In this document: positions 8,725 to 17,831 of the stretch, piece by piece
Layout of the letters: the number at the start of each line of letters is the position of its first letter
Numbering within the stretch: position 1 is the stretch's first letter
Origin: Bacteroidales bacterium
GTDB taxonomy: Bacteria > Bacteroidota > Bacteroidia > Bacteroidales > UBA932
Length of the DNA: 64,000 nucleotides
Direction: 5' to 3'
Assembly: GCA_016286385.1 (NCBI GenBank)
Contig: JAEESO010000001.1
Location: 124,001-188,000, forward strand
The notes under the pieces: generated by a model
Databases searched by the model: none
What the model was told of the DNA's origin: nothing
The model's input: the letters and a program-made list of their open reading frames with translations, nothing else
Position numbers and translations under genes: made by a program

Positions 8725-9642
8725 ATGATTCACGTAATGGGCATCATCAACCTTACGCCGGACTCGTTCTATGCGGGGAGCCGGACAGCGGCGTGCGACT
8801 TCATGCCCAAAGTGCGTCAGATGCTCTCTGACGGGGCCGATGTAATAGACATCGGCGCCTGTAGCACCCGTCCTGGCGCCCCTCGGCCCTCCATTGAAGA
8901 GGAATGGGCCCGCCTGGAGCCGGCGCTTTTGGAGATGGCACGGAACACCCCTCCGGGGGACTCCGGTCGCTTCGCTCCCTCCGGCCCCTCCCACTGCCAT
9001 AAATGCCGGATTGGAAGCAAGCTTCCATCCGTCCCTTCTGTCAGCGGGCCCCTCCCCCTACACTTGTCCGGGGGTGGACAAGCCCCCGGAGGGGTGTCCC
9101 GCGCCATCTCCATCGACACTTATCGGCCTGAAATAGTCAGGAGGGCTTATGAGATTGTTGGGCCGTTTATTGTGAACGACGTTGGCGGCGGAGAGGAGGA
9201 TATGCTCAGGACCGTTGGAGAACTGGGCCTTCCGTACATTGCCATGCACGGCAGGAAGCCGCAGGGAGACGTGATTGAAGATATCCTGGACTTCTTCAGG
9301 GGCTTTGCCGTGAGGGCGGAAGCCAACGGTGTGAAGGAGTGGATCCTTGATCCAGGGTTTGGTTTTGGAAAAGACATCGATCAGAATTACGAAGTTCTGA
9401 ACCGGCTTGATGAACTGAAAAAGGCCGGAAGGGATATCCTGGTGGGTATTTCCAGGAAGAGTATGATATACAAAAAATTAGGCATCACCCCGGAAGAGGC
9501 GATGCCTGAAACTCTGGCTCTGGAAAGGATTGCCCTTGAGAAGGGAACAACATGGCTGAGGGTTCACGACGTTCCGGAAACCGTACAGATGGTGCGGGAC
9601 TATTCCACTATGTATACGTCGTCTCCCGGGGCGGCAAAGTGA
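8725..9642 (+). CDS. folP: Dihydropteroate synthase interrupted in frame by a hairpin element
   Basis: Makes 7,8-dihydropteroate from DHPP and p-aminobenzoate in folate synthesis. The start at 8725 gives MIHVMGIINLTPDSFY, the pterin-binding opening. DVIDIGACSTRPGA, ISIDTYRPEIV, FIVNDVGGG, DPGFGFGKDIDQNYEVLN and ILVGISRKSM are all present. Between LEPALLEMAR and RAISIDTY, about residues 70-128, sits a Gly/Pro/Ser-rich insert encoded by the inverted-repeat element at 8934-9108. The reading frame passes through it intact, so the 305-residue product would carry a foreign loop before strand beta-3. The last 43 bases overlap the convergent divIC-like gene. Confidence 0.93.
   Translation: MIHVMGIINLTPDSFYAGSRTAACDFMPKVRQMLSDGADVIDIGACSTRPGAPRPSIEEEWARLEPALLEMARNTPPGDSGRFAPSGPSHCHKCRIGSKLPSVPSVSGPLPLHLSGGGQAPGGVSRAISIDTYRPEIVRRAYEIVGPFIVNDVGGGEEDMLRTVGELGLPYIAMHGRKPQGDVIEDILDFFRGFAVRAEANGVKEWILDPGFGFGKDIDQNYEVLNRLDELKKAGRDILVGISRKSMIYKKLGITPEEAMPETLALERIALEKGTTWLRVHDVPETVQMVRDYSTMYTSSPGAAK
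8934..9108 (+). mobile_element. Hairpin element, type A, inserted in folP
   Basis: A 175-bp insert bounded by 26-bp inverted arms (8934-8959 and 9083-9108; 24 of 26 pair). The core holds TCGCTTCGCTCC, two CCCCTCCC boxes (8985-8992 and 9049-9056) and two hairpins: 9007-9018 with 9021-9031, and 9063-9069 with 9076-9082 around the loop GGGGGT. The core resembles the tilS copy closely and the CYTH and dnaN copies partly, but the arms match none of them. No open frame of its own. Confidence 0.85.
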
Positions 9643-9920
9643 TAGGTTTCCCTGGCAAATGATTCCAGTGAGTCCTTATTCTCCGTAAGGGCCTTGTACT
9701 CTGCGTCCATGGCCTTGATCTCCTCCTTGAGACGGGCCATTTCCTTTTCCTGGCTCTTGACCTCCATAGTGGCCTTGACCCAGTTGAGGACGCTGTTATG
9801 GGACAGGAAAAGAAGGACTACGGCAACAACCGTGGTCACAATTATCACAAACGGGATGAAATAATTGTGATCTTTGCGTTTGAGCCACGCTAACCAGTCT
9901 TTCTTTTTGCCTTCTTCCAT
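9600..9920 (-). CDS. Septum-formation initiator, DivIC/FtsB-like
   Basis: 106 residues from the ATG at 9920; the longer frame from 10025 lies inside the upstream protease gene. It has the family layout: a short charged cytoplasmic N-terminus, one transmembrane helix (IPFVIIVTTVVAVVLLFL), a coiled coil rich in Lys/Glu (VKSQEKEMARLKEEIKAMD) and a short FARETYHFAAPGDDVYIVE tail like the FtsB/DivIC C-terminus. A role in the divisome is inferred from the family. It starts 1 base after the stop of the CPBP protease gene. Its end overlaps the end of folP on the other strand by 43 bases. Confidence 0.82.
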   Translation of the reverse strand: MEEGKKKDWLAWLKRKDHNYFIPFVIIVTTVVAVVLLFLSHNSVLNWVKATMEVKSQEKEMARLKEEIKAMDAEYKALTENKDSLESFARETYHFAAPGDDVYIVE

Positions 9921-9921
9921 A

Positions 9922-10830
9922 CTATACCCTGTCAATATTGCCGTAAGGAGCCTTGAGCGGGATGCGCTTGAAGGCCATGATGCAGAGCACCAGGGCTGAA
10001 AGGCCTGCGATGTATACAACCACATAGGTAGACCTTCCCATCATGTCAATCCAGAAGTCGTATTCTGACAATGAGGGGATCTGGGCACAGACGACGGCAA
10101 AGCCGTTGTTCACAAAGTGGATGAGCATGGTAAGCCATAGGCAGCCTGTCTTATAGTAGACATAACCCATCACAACGCCAATGATGAAGGCATTGAGGGC
10201 CTGCCATGGGTTCATGTGGATAACGGCAAAGAAGAAGGCGCTAATAACTATTGCCCAGCCTGGTTTCATCTTGGTGAGGAGGCCTCTCAGGACCATACCG
10301 CGGCACAGCCATTCCTCAAAGATGGGCGCGAAGATGGCGGTAAGGAGGAAGGAGCTCCAGAAGGGACCGCCGGTCATCTGCTCCAGCACTGCCGATATCA
10401 TGTCATAGAACTCTTTGAGTACAGGCACTGTATCCGTCACCTTCATGTTGAGGTAGTTGGGTAGATCGGCCGATATCATGGTGGCAAATGAAAGGACCAC
10501 GGTGATAAGGGCTATGCTCCACCACTTGAACGGGCCGAAATTGGCGCTGGAAAGCTTGTACCCGGGGTCAAAGAGCATGTTCTTGCGGCTCTGGCCGGCG
10601 GCATACATCATAGCCGGAATGAAGGCGATGGGGTATGCTACTAGGGAGCCGTATTCCATGACCACACTGGACGGGAGAAAGAGTCCAAGGATGAAGGTAA
10701 CCAGGCTGCCAAGGAGATTACCAACGAGGAACCATCCAAGAAGGCCGAACATGCCAGCCACGCCCGGCACATACCAGGCGTGGTTAGCATAGAGGTCATA
10801 GTTGTTTACGCGTCTTGCAAACAGGGCCAT
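9922..10830 (-). CDS. CPBP-family intramembrane metalloprotease
   Basis: 302 residues with about eight transmembrane helices. The CPBP (Abi/CAAX-processing-like) motifs are all present: EEWLCRG (EExxxR), FFFAVIHMNP (FxxxH) and a later HFVNN. These place the glutamates and histidines of the metal site in the membrane. Homologues process prenylated peptides or protect against bacteriocins; the substrate here is unknown. One base separates it from the nucleotidyltransferase gene upstream and one from the divIC-like gene downstream, so the three form an operon. Confidence 0.88.
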   Translation of the reverse strand: MALFARRVNNYDLYANHAWYVPGVAGMFGLLGWFLVGNLLGSLVTFILGLFLPSSVVMEYGSLVAYPIAFIPAMMYAAGQSRKNMLFDPGYKLSSANFGPFKWWSIALITVVLSFATMISADLPNYLNMKVTDTVPVLKEFYDMISAVLEQMTGGPFWSSFLLTAIFAPIFEEWLCRGMVLRGLLTKMKPGWAIVISAFFFAVIHMNPWQALNAFIIGVVMGYVYYKTGCLWLTMLIHFVNNGFAVVCAQIPSLSEYDFWIDMMGRSTYVVVYIAGLSALVLCIMAFKRIPLKAPYGNIDRV

Positions 10831-10831
10831 A

Positions 10832-11764
10832 TCAATAGAGGGGGCTGGGATAAACGCCGTCTGCTACCAGCTGTGCGAACTTTGCCACAACCGCAGGACG
10901 GTCTTCCTTATAGGTTACGCCAAACCAGTGGGAAGGAGTGGAAAGGACCTCGCAGGAGCCTTCGCCGCCCTTGACGATCACATCCACTGCATAAGGGATG
11001 TAGAATTCCTTCTTGGGTTCCGTGCGGTGCTCCTCAAGGAAGGTGACGAAACTCTTCTCGCTCTTGGTGAAGTAATCCGGGGTGAATCCCCACATGTTCA
11101 TTGAGCACAGAGCCTTGGCGGCAAGCTTGACGTGCTGCTCTCCGTTGACGGAATTGTTGCCGTATACATTTCCATCGGCCTCCTTTGCAATGTCAAGGTG
11201 CTCTGCGATGCCGGTGAGGATGTTCTTGGAGTCATAGTAGCAGATACCACGGGAAACACTTCCGTTTTCTGAAAGGGTGTTCTCAAGCTCGAAGCCGATG
11301 ATGCAGTACTGGCCCTGAGTATTCTCGTGGGCGCGGCACCAGTCTCCAAGTACCTTGAAGGACTCCTTGCCGTAGAAGTCGTCACCGTTGATAACGGCGA
11401 ACGGCTCATTGATCACATCCTTTGCCATGAGGACGGCGTGTGCTGTACCCCAGGGCTTTACGCGGTCTTCGGGGACGGTGTAGGGGGCGGGGATCTTGTC
11501 AAGTTCCTGGGTTACGAACACAAACTCCAGGGGCTTTCCGTCAATGCACTTCACGCCGGCGTATTTCTGCTTGACGTGGGCTTCCATATCGGCCTTGAAG
11601 GACTCACGGACAATGTACACGACTTTACCGAAACCGGCCTCCACGGCATCGTGGATTGAATAGTCGATGATGGTTTCTCCGTTGGGGCCCAGGCCGTCCA
11701 TCTGCTTGAGACCGCCGTAACGGCTTCCCATTCCGGCAGCAAGTACCAAAAGTGTAGGTTTCAT
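10832..11764 (-). CDS. Sugar-phosphate nucleotidyltransferase
   Basis: 310 residues. The N-terminal LVLAAGMGSRYGGLKQ is the nucleotide-binding signature of the NTP-transferase family. PWGTAHAVL and VINGDDFYG, with the metal-binding Asp, complete the active site. The family includes glucose-1-phosphate uridylyl- and thymidylyltransferases, and the sequence alone does not settle the sugar. It heads an operon with the CPBP and DivIC-like genes. Confidence 0.82.
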   Translation of the reverse strand: MKPTLLVLAAGMGSRYGGLKQMDGLGPNGETIIDYSIHDAVEAGFGKVVYIVRESFKADMEAHVKQKYAGVKCIDGKPLEFVFVTQELDKIPAPYTVPEDRVKPWGTAHAVLMAKDVINEPFAVINGDDFYGKESFKVLGDWCRAHENTQGQYCIIGFELENTLSENGSVSRGICYYDSKNILTGIAEHLDIAKEADGNVYGNNSVNGEQHVKLAAKALCSMNMWGFTPDYFTKSEKSFVTFLEEHRTEPKKEFYIPYAVDVIVKGGEGSCEVLSTPSHWFGVTYKEDRPAVVAKFAQLVADGVYPSPLY

Positions 11765-11802
11765 AATATTAATAGGTTTTTTAGAGTTTCCGTGTTGTCT
11801 TA

Positions 11803-11810
11803 CAAAGATA
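11803..11810 (-). promoter_or_regulatory. -7 box for the nucleotidyltransferase operon
   Basis: The minus strand reads TATCTTTG, a full consensus match, 39 bases before the start codon. Confidence 0.65.
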
Positions 11811-11841
11811 ACGAATATTTTTGATAGTGGAACCTACTTTT

Positions 11842-11972
11842 CCGCGAATCCACAAAAACGGCATTGTGAAGCGTCTGGATGGATTGGCGGCAGGGATTTT
11901 GGCCGAGAAGGGCGTTTTCCGCGCCGCGAATCCACAAAATCGGCCTTATACGTCGTCTAAGTGGACTCGCGG
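11842..11972 (+). repeat. Pair of REP hairpins downstream of the RAYT gene
   Basis: Two 49-nt imperfect palindromes, 11842-11890 and 11924-11972. Each begins CCGCGAATCCAC and ends in a near complement (GGATTGGCGG or GTGGACTCGCGG). A 33-nt spacer separates them. The whole block is repeated almost base for base on the other side of the transposase gene at 13066-13196, in the same orientation. This is the architecture of repetitive extragenic palindromes mobilised by RAYT proteins. Confidence 0.85.
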
Positions 11973-11981
11973 CAATGCTGC

Positions 11982-12899
11982 CTATCGGTCCAGAACCAGA
12001 CATCTTGCTATTTGGGCCTCGGAGACGTGATAATCGTAGAAAAGTTGACGCGCTATCCGCCGTTTCTGGGAAGAAGTGAGTTGATACACTGACTGAGCGC
12101 CATATCCCTGCAACAAATCCTTGTCAATCAGACGGCACACATCCATATCCTGAAGCCGGTTCTTGTTGAAGCGGCCATATTCATTCTTAAGCATCTGGGC
12201 AACGGTAGTTTCGTCTGCCTGTTCAACCAGCGACAGGGTAATGGGGGCTCCGGTATTGTCCTTCTCCTGTTCCATGGACCAGGATTCATCAGTCAGGCGA
12301 TTCATCTGGTACAGGTAGTTTCTGGGAGAGCCATAGTATTTCTCGGCGGTGCGTATTTCCATAAAGCTTTGGCGGACGAACACTCCATTGGAATTCATCT
12401 GGTAGTGATCCGGAAACTCAGACCTCCTGGGAAGAAAAAAAGACATTTCCTCCCTTGTAAGCAAAGCCGGCTGTTCTATCTTTAGGCCTATTTCCTCTGA
12501 AAACAGATAACGGGCACTGCAGTAGTCATATCCAAAAGCGGTGGCCGATGCGCCGTGATGGAATCCGTTGCGATTGATGTAGTTCTCCAGGACCATCTGA
12601 TGGTTGAATCCATCCACCTTCAGTACATATGTATACTTCTGACCGAAACGCCCTTCCCGTCCGTATTTACCGTTAAAGTACTTGGTGTATGAAGACCTCA
12701 ACAGACCGGCGTAACGGGTAGGGGTGGAAGTAAAAACATTAAGATGGACGTGGGTGGACATCTCGGCATCCACTATAATACCCGTTTCCTGCTCAAATGA
12801 ACGCAGGGCCATAAGGTTTACAAACATTCCGTGGTCTTCATCATCCCGGAACATAACCTCATCGTGAGATGTAAAACAGATATGGTATGACTCTTTCAT
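11982..12899 (-). CDS. REP-associated tyrosine transposase (RAYT, HUH Y1 family)
   Basis: 305 residues from the ATG at 12899; the alternative start at 12908 is a TTG. H50-V51-H52 is the HxH metal motif of HUH single-strand transposases, in MSTHVHLNVFTSTP. The candidate nucleophile is Y71 or Y74 in SYTKYFN, followed by the GRFGQKYTYVLKV segment typical of RAYT/TnpA-REP proteins. It is single copy in the window and bracketed by paired REP hairpins rather than IS ends, so it looks like a domesticated RAYT locus. The C-terminal third has helix-turn-helix-like character (SSQKRRIARQLFYDYHVSEAQIARCL), which may read the REP. Confidence 0.85.
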   Translation of the reverse strand: MKESYHICFTSHDEVMFRDDEDHGMFVNLMALRSFEQETGIIVDAEMSTHVHLNVFTSTPTRYAGLLRSSYTKYFNGKYGREGRFGQKYTYVLKVDGFNHQMVLENYINRNGFHHGASATAFGYDYCSARYLFSEEIGLKIEQPALLTREEMSFFLPRRSEFPDHYQMNSNGVFVRQSFMEIRTAEKYYGSPRNYLYQMNRLTDESWSMEQEKDNTGAPITLSLVEQADETTVAQMLKNEYGRFNKNRLQDMDVCRLIDKDLLQGYGAQSVYQLTSSQKRRIARQLFYDYHVSEAQIARCLVLDR

Positions 12900-13253
12900 A
12901 GCCGCCAAGATAGTATCTCTCAGCGCTCAATGCAAGGATTAGTTGAAAAGTTTTTACGTTCTTTGTGAACAAAGCGTTGTTTCACGTGTTTATTTTACGT
13001 TTTAAAGGAATAATCCGCAATAAAGAATCTGTTTCAACTGCTCTTGACGGACTTTTGTCGGCTGGCCGCGAATCCACAAAAACGGCGTTGTGGAGCATCT
13101 GGATGGATTGGCGGCAGGGATTTTGGCCGAAAAGGGCGTTTTCCGCGCCGCGAATCCGCAAAATCGGCCTTATACGGCGTCTAAGTGGATTGGCGGCAGG
13201 GCACGGGTGCTGTACGCGTGCGGCAGCGTGTGGCACGGGCAGGGTGGAACGCA
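12900..13253. other. 354-bp intergenic region between the RAYT gene and the DoxX-family gene
   Basis: Contains the right REP pair (13066-13196, annotated separately). The 166 bases before it are AT-richer and hold no gene or hairpin that I can support; a weak TATCTTGG on the minus strand near 12912 may be the RAYT promoter. The 57 bases after it show nothing recognisable. Confidence 0.6.
13066..13196 (+). repeat. Pair of REP hairpins upstream of the RAYT gene
   Basis: Two 49-nt units, 13066-13114 and 13148-13196, separated by 33 nt. The left arm starts CCGCGAATCC in both and the right arm is GGATTGGCGG. The block is a direct repeat of 11842-11972 with only scattered substitutions, including in the spacer. 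Same orientation, unit size and spacing on both sides of the transposase. Confidence 0.85.
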
Positions 13254-14432
13254 CTACACCAGCACTAGCAGTGCGGCAAGGTACAGGCAGAACCCCTGGG
13301 CGCGCAGGCGGTTACGGCTGAGAATCCAGGTGGTGATGTTCACTGGGTCGTCCTGGAAAACGGAGATAAATTCTGAAGGAGTATCCTTCACGGCCCATTT
13401 CATGATTATTTCGCCTTCGGAGAGGTAGACGGCGCCGCCGTTGTCACGGTTAAGCGAGATGAGAGTCCTGTAATCGGCAAAATATACCGGGAGGCCGGCG
13501 GGAACGGGGTAATCAGACATCTGTGACGGGGCCGATGCAAGCATCACAAGGGGAGTGCCGCCGGCTTCAAGCACGGCGTTGCTGCCTTTGGAGATGATGT
13601 CCCAGGGCGCATCCTCCGGATCATACACGGAAAAAATCACCACCTTCCCTTCCGCGGCCATCCTGTCGCAGTAGACATCGGCCGTGTCACGGAAACTCAG
13701 GATAGGGAACCTGTCCGTTGCAAAGGAACTTTCCACAAAGACTGTGTCTGTCCGTACCAGCTCCCAGTCTTCTCCTGGATAATGTCCAGGCAGGAATTTG
13801 CCTTCCTGGCCGTCCTTGACATAGGTGCGCTCTTCCCTGAAGTGGTTTTCTGCCACAATGTCATCGTCAAGCGAAGCCATGAGCTCTGCGCCTATGCGGA
13901 AGTCCGTGTAATCCAGAAGCGGAAGGTGAGTGTTGCAGTAAACCACCGCAAAAATGACCGATGCAGTTGCAATGCAGGCCGATACTATCTTGCGCACGGG
14001 CGTTTTCCCAAAGTCTCCGAACGGAAGGAACGCCCAAAGTGCCACCAGCAGAAGGACCACGTTTTTCAGAAGGCTCTGGACATGGGTGAGGTGGATGGCC
14101 TGCCCAAAACATCCGCAGTCCATCTCTGGATTCTTAATCCAGAGAACCAGCGTAACTATAGTGAAAAACGCCAGCAGACCCGTTGTAACCCAGGCGGTTA
14201 TCTTTCTTAGGACACCGGTAATAAGGGCGATTCCTGTAAGTGCTTCCAAAAGCGAAATACCTATTCCTAAAGCTTTTGCGGCCGGAATAAGGAACGCAAT
14301 ATGGAAGAACTTCAGATATTCCGTCACGATGAGCATGGCGCCCACGGGATCTGAAATCTTCAGAAGTCCGGAAACAAGGAAAACTATGCCGATAAGGCCG
14401 GCTGCAAAGCGCCTGAGGGGGATTCGCTTCAT
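13254..14432 (-). CDS. DoxX-like membrane protein, BT_3928 type
   Basis: 392 residues. The first 150 form a four-helix DoxX/MauE-like membrane domain with the sequence GLLKISDPVG and a CGCFG cysteine motif at about residues 111-115. A large soluble domain without recognised motifs follows, then a final hydrophobic helix at the C-terminus. Bacteroidota proteins of this build are annotated BT_3928 family, with redox partnering inferred from the CxC motif only. The start overlaps the end of tmk by 4 bases. Confidence 0.75.
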   Translation of the reverse strand: MKRIPLRRFAAGLIGIVFLVSGLLKISDPVGAMLIVTEYLKFFHIAFLIPAAKALGIGISLLEALTGIALITGVLRKITAWVTTGLLAFFTIVTLVLWIKNPEMDCGCFGQAIHLTHVQSLLKNVVLLLVALWAFLPFGDFGKTPVRKIVSACIATASVIFAVVYCNTHLPLLDYTDFRIGAELMASLDDDIVAENHFREERTYVKDGQEGKFLPGHYPGEDWELVRTDTVFVESSFATDRFPILSFRDTADVYCDRMAAEGKVVIFSVYDPEDAPWDIISKGSNAVLEAGGTPLVMLASAPSQMSDYPVPAGLPVYFADYRTLISLNRDNGGAVYLSEGEIIMKWAVKDTPSEFISVFQDDPVNITTWILSRNRLRAQGFCLYLAALLVLV

Positions 14433-15109
14433 TTCAGGAAGGGGTCTATTGTGTTACGGACTTTTTCAAAGATGGCATCCGGAGGGAGCATCTCCCCGGA
14501 CGCGTCCGAGCAGTCTATCCTAAGGAATCTGGGATCCCTCTGAGTCTCACCGACGTACATGTCCCTGACATCCTTCTGGAAGCCTATGGAGGCCTCGTGG
14601 ATATCTTTGGAGCCTTCCAGGTAATCACGGTCACTGCCCTGCCTGTTCTTTGAGAGACTCTTCTGGACAAAGCCGATGGGAACGTCCAGGAACAGGTTGA
14701 GGTCAGGAACCGGCAGCTGAAAGTCTCCGTACTCAGTGTTGAAGATCCAGTCCCTGAGGCGTGCTTTTTCTACGGGGTCCTTGAGTTTTGCGCACTGGTA
14801 GGCTATGTTTGAGTACACGTAGCGGTCCAGAAGGACGGTTTTTCCGGCCGCCAGGGCTTCTTTCATTGAAGGTGCGGCGCCGTGCCGGTCCTCAGCGAAC
14901 AGCAGGGCTACAAGCTGGGGATGGACCTCTGCGTTGCTGCCGAACTCTCCCCTCAGAAAACGGCTTATGAGGTCTCCGTAAACCGGAGCCGCATAGCGGG
15001 GGAAGTGGATATACTCAAGCTCAGGGCACCTTGTCTGAAGATATGCCCTGAGCATTTTTACCTGAGTGGATTTTCCGGCTCCGTCAAGCCCTTCAAGAAC
15101 TATGAGCAT
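14429..15109 (-). CDS. tmk: Thymidylate kinase
   Basis: 226 residues. Phosphorylates dTMP to dTDP. The P-loop GLDGAGKS is at residues 7-14, the DR(Y) motif is in LLDRYVYSNIAYQ, and the lid region is rich in Arg/Lys (QKSLSKNRQGSDRDYLEGS). It starts 1 base after the infB stop and overlaps the DoxX-type gene by 4 bases, so it is translated with the infB operon. Confidence 0.95.
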   Translation of the reverse strand: MLIVLEGLDGAGKSTQVKMLRAYLQTRCPELEYIHFPRYAAPVYGDLISRFLRGEFGSNAEVHPQLVALLFAEDRHGAAPSMKEALAAGKTVLLDRYVYSNIAYQCAKLKDPVEKARLRDWIFNTEYGDFQLPVPDLNLFLDVPIGFVQKSLSKNRQGSDRDYLEGSKDIHEASIGFQKDVRDMYVGETQRDPRFLRIDCSDASGEMLPPDAIFEKVRNTIDPFLK

Positions 15110-15110
15110 C

Positions 15111-17807
15111 CTACAGGCTACGTTTGATTTCTACAATCTGGAATGCCTCGATGATGTCTCCGGGGTGGATGTCGTTGTAGCGCTCAAGGCCGCAGCCGCA
15201 CTCCATTCCGGAAGGGACTTCCTTGGCCTGGTCCTTGCCCCTCTGGAGGGAAGACAGGGAACCGGTGTACACCACGATGCCGTCCCTGATAAGGCGGACA
15301 TCGGCCTTATTGGTGAGTTTTCCTTCCTTCACAAGGCAGCCGGCGATGGTTCCAACCTTGGAGATCTTGAAGGTCTGCTTGACCTCTGCGGTGGCGGTGA
15401 CCTCTTCCTTCTTCTCCGGCTCCAGCATACCCTCGATACCTTCCTTGACCTCGTTGATGCAGTCGTAGATGACGGAGTAGAGGCGGATTTCGATGCCTTC
15501 CTTCTCTGCGGCGCGGCGGGCTTCTGCGGAAGGACGCACCTGGAAGCCGATGATAACGGCATCAGATGCTTCGGCAAGAAGGACGTCGGATTCTGAGATA
15601 GCACCAACAGCCTTATGGATCACGTTCACGCGGACTTCCTCCGTGGAAAGTTTGATGAGGGAATCGGACAGGGCTTCCACGGATCCGTCCACGTCACCTT
15701 TCACAATGACGTTGAGTTCCTTGAAGTTGCCGATTGCAATGCGGCGGCCGATTTCCTCAAGGGTGAGGTGCTTCTGGGTCTTGATGCCCTGGATGCGGAT
15801 GAGCTGCTCACGGCGCTGGGCAATGCTCTTGGCCTCTTTTTCATCGGCCATGATGTTGAATTTCTCACCGGCTGCGGGGGCTCCGTTCAGGCCAAGGAGG
15901 CTCACGGGGGTTGAAGGGCCTGCGCTCTCAACCTTCTGTCCGCGCTCGTTGAACATGGCCTTGACGCGGCCGTAGTAGCTTCCGGAGATGATTACGTCTC
16001 CTACGTGGACAGTTCCGTCCTGCACCAGGACTGTTGCAAGATAGCCGCGGCCCTTGTCCAGGGAGCTCTCGATGACGGCGCCGCTTCCCATCTTGTTGGG
16101 ATTTGCCTTGAGCTCAAGGAGATCTGTCTCAAAGAGCACCTTTTCAAGGAGTTTATCCACTCCGATCCCCTTCTTGGCCGATATTTCCTGGCACTGGTAC
16201 TTACCGCCCCAGTCCTCCACAAGGATGTTCATCTCTGAGAGCTGACGGCGGATGGTGTCCGGATTTGCACCGGGCTTATCTATCTTGTTGATTGCGAAGA
16301 CCATGGGGACACCTGCTGCCTGTGCGTGGGCAATTGCTTCCTTGGTCTGGGGCATCACGGCGTCATCGGCCGCAACGATTATGATGGCAAGGTCCGTCAT
16401 CTGGGCGCCGCGGGCACGCATGGCGGTGAAAGCCTCGTGACCAGGGGTATCCAGGAATGTGATGCGGCGGCCGCTCTCCAGCTTCACGCTGTATGCGCCT
16501 ATGTGCTGGGTGATACCGCCAGCCTCACCGGCGATGACGTTGGTGTTGCGGATGTTATCAAGCAGGGAGGTCTTACCGTGGTCTACGTGACCCATGACGG
16601 TGATTACCGGAGGACGCTCCACAAGGTCTTCCTCGCGGTCCGGCTCCTGCTGCTCGATTTCCTCTGAGAGCTCTGCGGTCACGAATTCCACCTTATAGCC
16701 GAATTCTTCGGCCACCAGGACCAGGGTTTCGGCGTCCAGACGCTGATTGATGGACACCATCATACCCAGGGACATGCAGGCGCCGATGACTTTCACTACG
16801 GGGGTGTTGCCCATGAGGGTGGCAAGGTCGTTGACGGTCACGAACTCCGTTACTTTCAGCACCTTGTTCTCCGCTGCTGCGGCTTCCATCTCCTCCTGGG
16901 AGCGGATGGCCGCAATCTCCCTCTTCTCCTTACGGTGTTTTGCACCGAAGTTGTTGCGTGTGCTCTCGTTCATCTTGGCGTATGTCTCCTTCACCTGCTT
17001 CTGGATCTCCTTCTGCATCTCCTCCTGCTCGGCCTCGGTCATGGCGGGCTTGAAGCGGTCTTTCTTGCGGGAAGGCTTGCCCTCCTCCTTCTTTTTCTTG
17101 GGGGCTTTTTCCGCCTGCACCTTGGTGACGTCCACCTTTTGGGTGCCGCCGCTCTTGATGCGTTCACGCTTCTTGGCCTTCTTGGGGTCGAACTGGGAGA
17201 GGTCGATCTTGCCTACTACCTTGAACGGGGCGCCGTCCTTGGAGGGAGTTTCCGCTGGGGTCGGGGCGGGGGAATCCTCCACTTCGGGCTCTTCTACGGG
17301 TTCGGGTTCTGCTGCGGGTTCGGCTTCGTCATTGCCGACTTGATCGGCAATCTCTTCAGCCACTGGTGCAGGCTCGGGCTCCACAACCGGTTCCGGCTCC
17401 ACTATGGGCTCCGGTTCAGGCTCTGCCACAGGCTCTGGTTCCGGTTCCGGTTCCGGGATAGGTTCGGGTTCGGGCTCTGCCACGGGTTCCGGTTCCGGCT
17501 TGCGGGACAGGTTGTTGCTCTTGATGACGGTGACTCTCTCCGGCTCATAGTCGTCCTCTTCCTGAGGGCCCTTCTTTGAAGCCTTGTCAAGGATCTCCGT
17601 GAGCTTTACGTCCACCTTCTCTGCCGCCTCCTTGAGTTCCAGGTCCTTGCCGAACTTCTTGTGAAGTTCCGGGAGGAACTCGTCAGATACCTTCATGTTG
17701 GGGTTTGCATCCTCAATGCCGGCTCCCTTTGAGTTAAGGAAGTCAACCAGGGTGTCAAGCCCGATATTGAATTGCTTGATAAGTTTCGATAGTCTTATTT
17801 CTGCCAT
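15111..17807 (-). CDS. infB: Translation initiation factor IF-2
   Basis: 898 residues. A short N-terminal helical domain ([21 protein letters not shown]) is followed by a long linker with an acidic Pro-Glu repeat (roughly residues 98-150) and a Lys-rich stretch. The G domain then begins, with G1 GHVDHGKT at 406-413, DTPGHEAF and NKIDKP. The C-terminal domains that bind fMet-tRNA follow and end normally. The Pro-Glu repeat is a common linker type in Bacteroidota IF-2. It lies 24 bases after nusA. Confidence 0.96.
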   Translation of the reverse strand: MAEIRLSKLIKQFNIGLDTLVDFLNSKGAGIEDANPNMKVSDEFLPELHKKFGKDLELKEAAEKVDVKLTEILDKASKKGPQEEDDYEPERVTVIKSNNLSRKPEPEPVAEPEPEPIPEPEPEPEPVAEPEPEPIVEPEPVVEPEPAPVAEEIADQVGNDEAEPAAEPEPVEEPEVEDSPAPTPAETPSKDGAPFKVVGKIDLSQFDPKKAKKRERIKSGGTQKVDVTKVQAEKAPKKKKEEGKPSRKKDRFKPAMTEAEQEEMQKEIQKQVKETYAKMNESTRNNFGAKHRKEKREIAAIRSQEEMEAAAAENKVLKVTEFVTVNDLATLMGNTPVVKVIGACMSLGMMVSINQRLDAETLVLVAEEFGYKVEFVTAELSEEIEQQEPDREEDLVERPPVITVMGHVDHGKTSLLDNIRNTNVIAGEAGGITQHIGAYSVKLESGRRITFLDTPGHEAFTAMRARGAQMTDLAIIIVAADDAVMPQTKEAIAHAQAAGVPMVFAINKIDKPGANPDTIRRQLSEMNILVEDWGGKYQCQEISAKKGIGVDKLLEKVLFETDLLELKANPNKMGSGAVIESSLDKGRGYLATVLVQDGTVHVGDVIISGSYYGRVKAMFNERGQKVESAGPSTPVSLLGLNGAPAAGEKFNIMADEKEAKSIAQRREQLIRIQGIKTQKHLTLEEIGRRIAIGNFKELNVIVKGDVDGSVEALSDSLIKLSTEEVRVNVIHKAVGAISESDVLLAEASDAVIIGFQVRPSAEARRAAEKEGIEIRLYSVIYDCINEVKEGIEGMLEPEKKEEVTATAEVKQTFKISKVGTIAGCLVKEGKLTNKADVRLIRDGIVVYTGSLSSLQRGKDQAKEVPSGMECGCGLERYNDIHPGDIIEAFQIVEIKRSL

Positions 17808-17831
17808 ATATAACCCCTTTTTGTTTCTGAA

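Noticed and set aside
11982..12899. A complete IS200/IS605 insertion sequence
   Set aside because: There is no TnpB gene and no IS200-type ends. The paired REP palindromes on both sides and the longer, RAYT-like protein argue for a RAYT locus.
17340..17520. The Pro-Glu repeat in infB as a sign of an inserted element
   Set aside because: It is a simple codon repeat in the known variable linker of IF-2, without inverted arms or the hairpin-element core.
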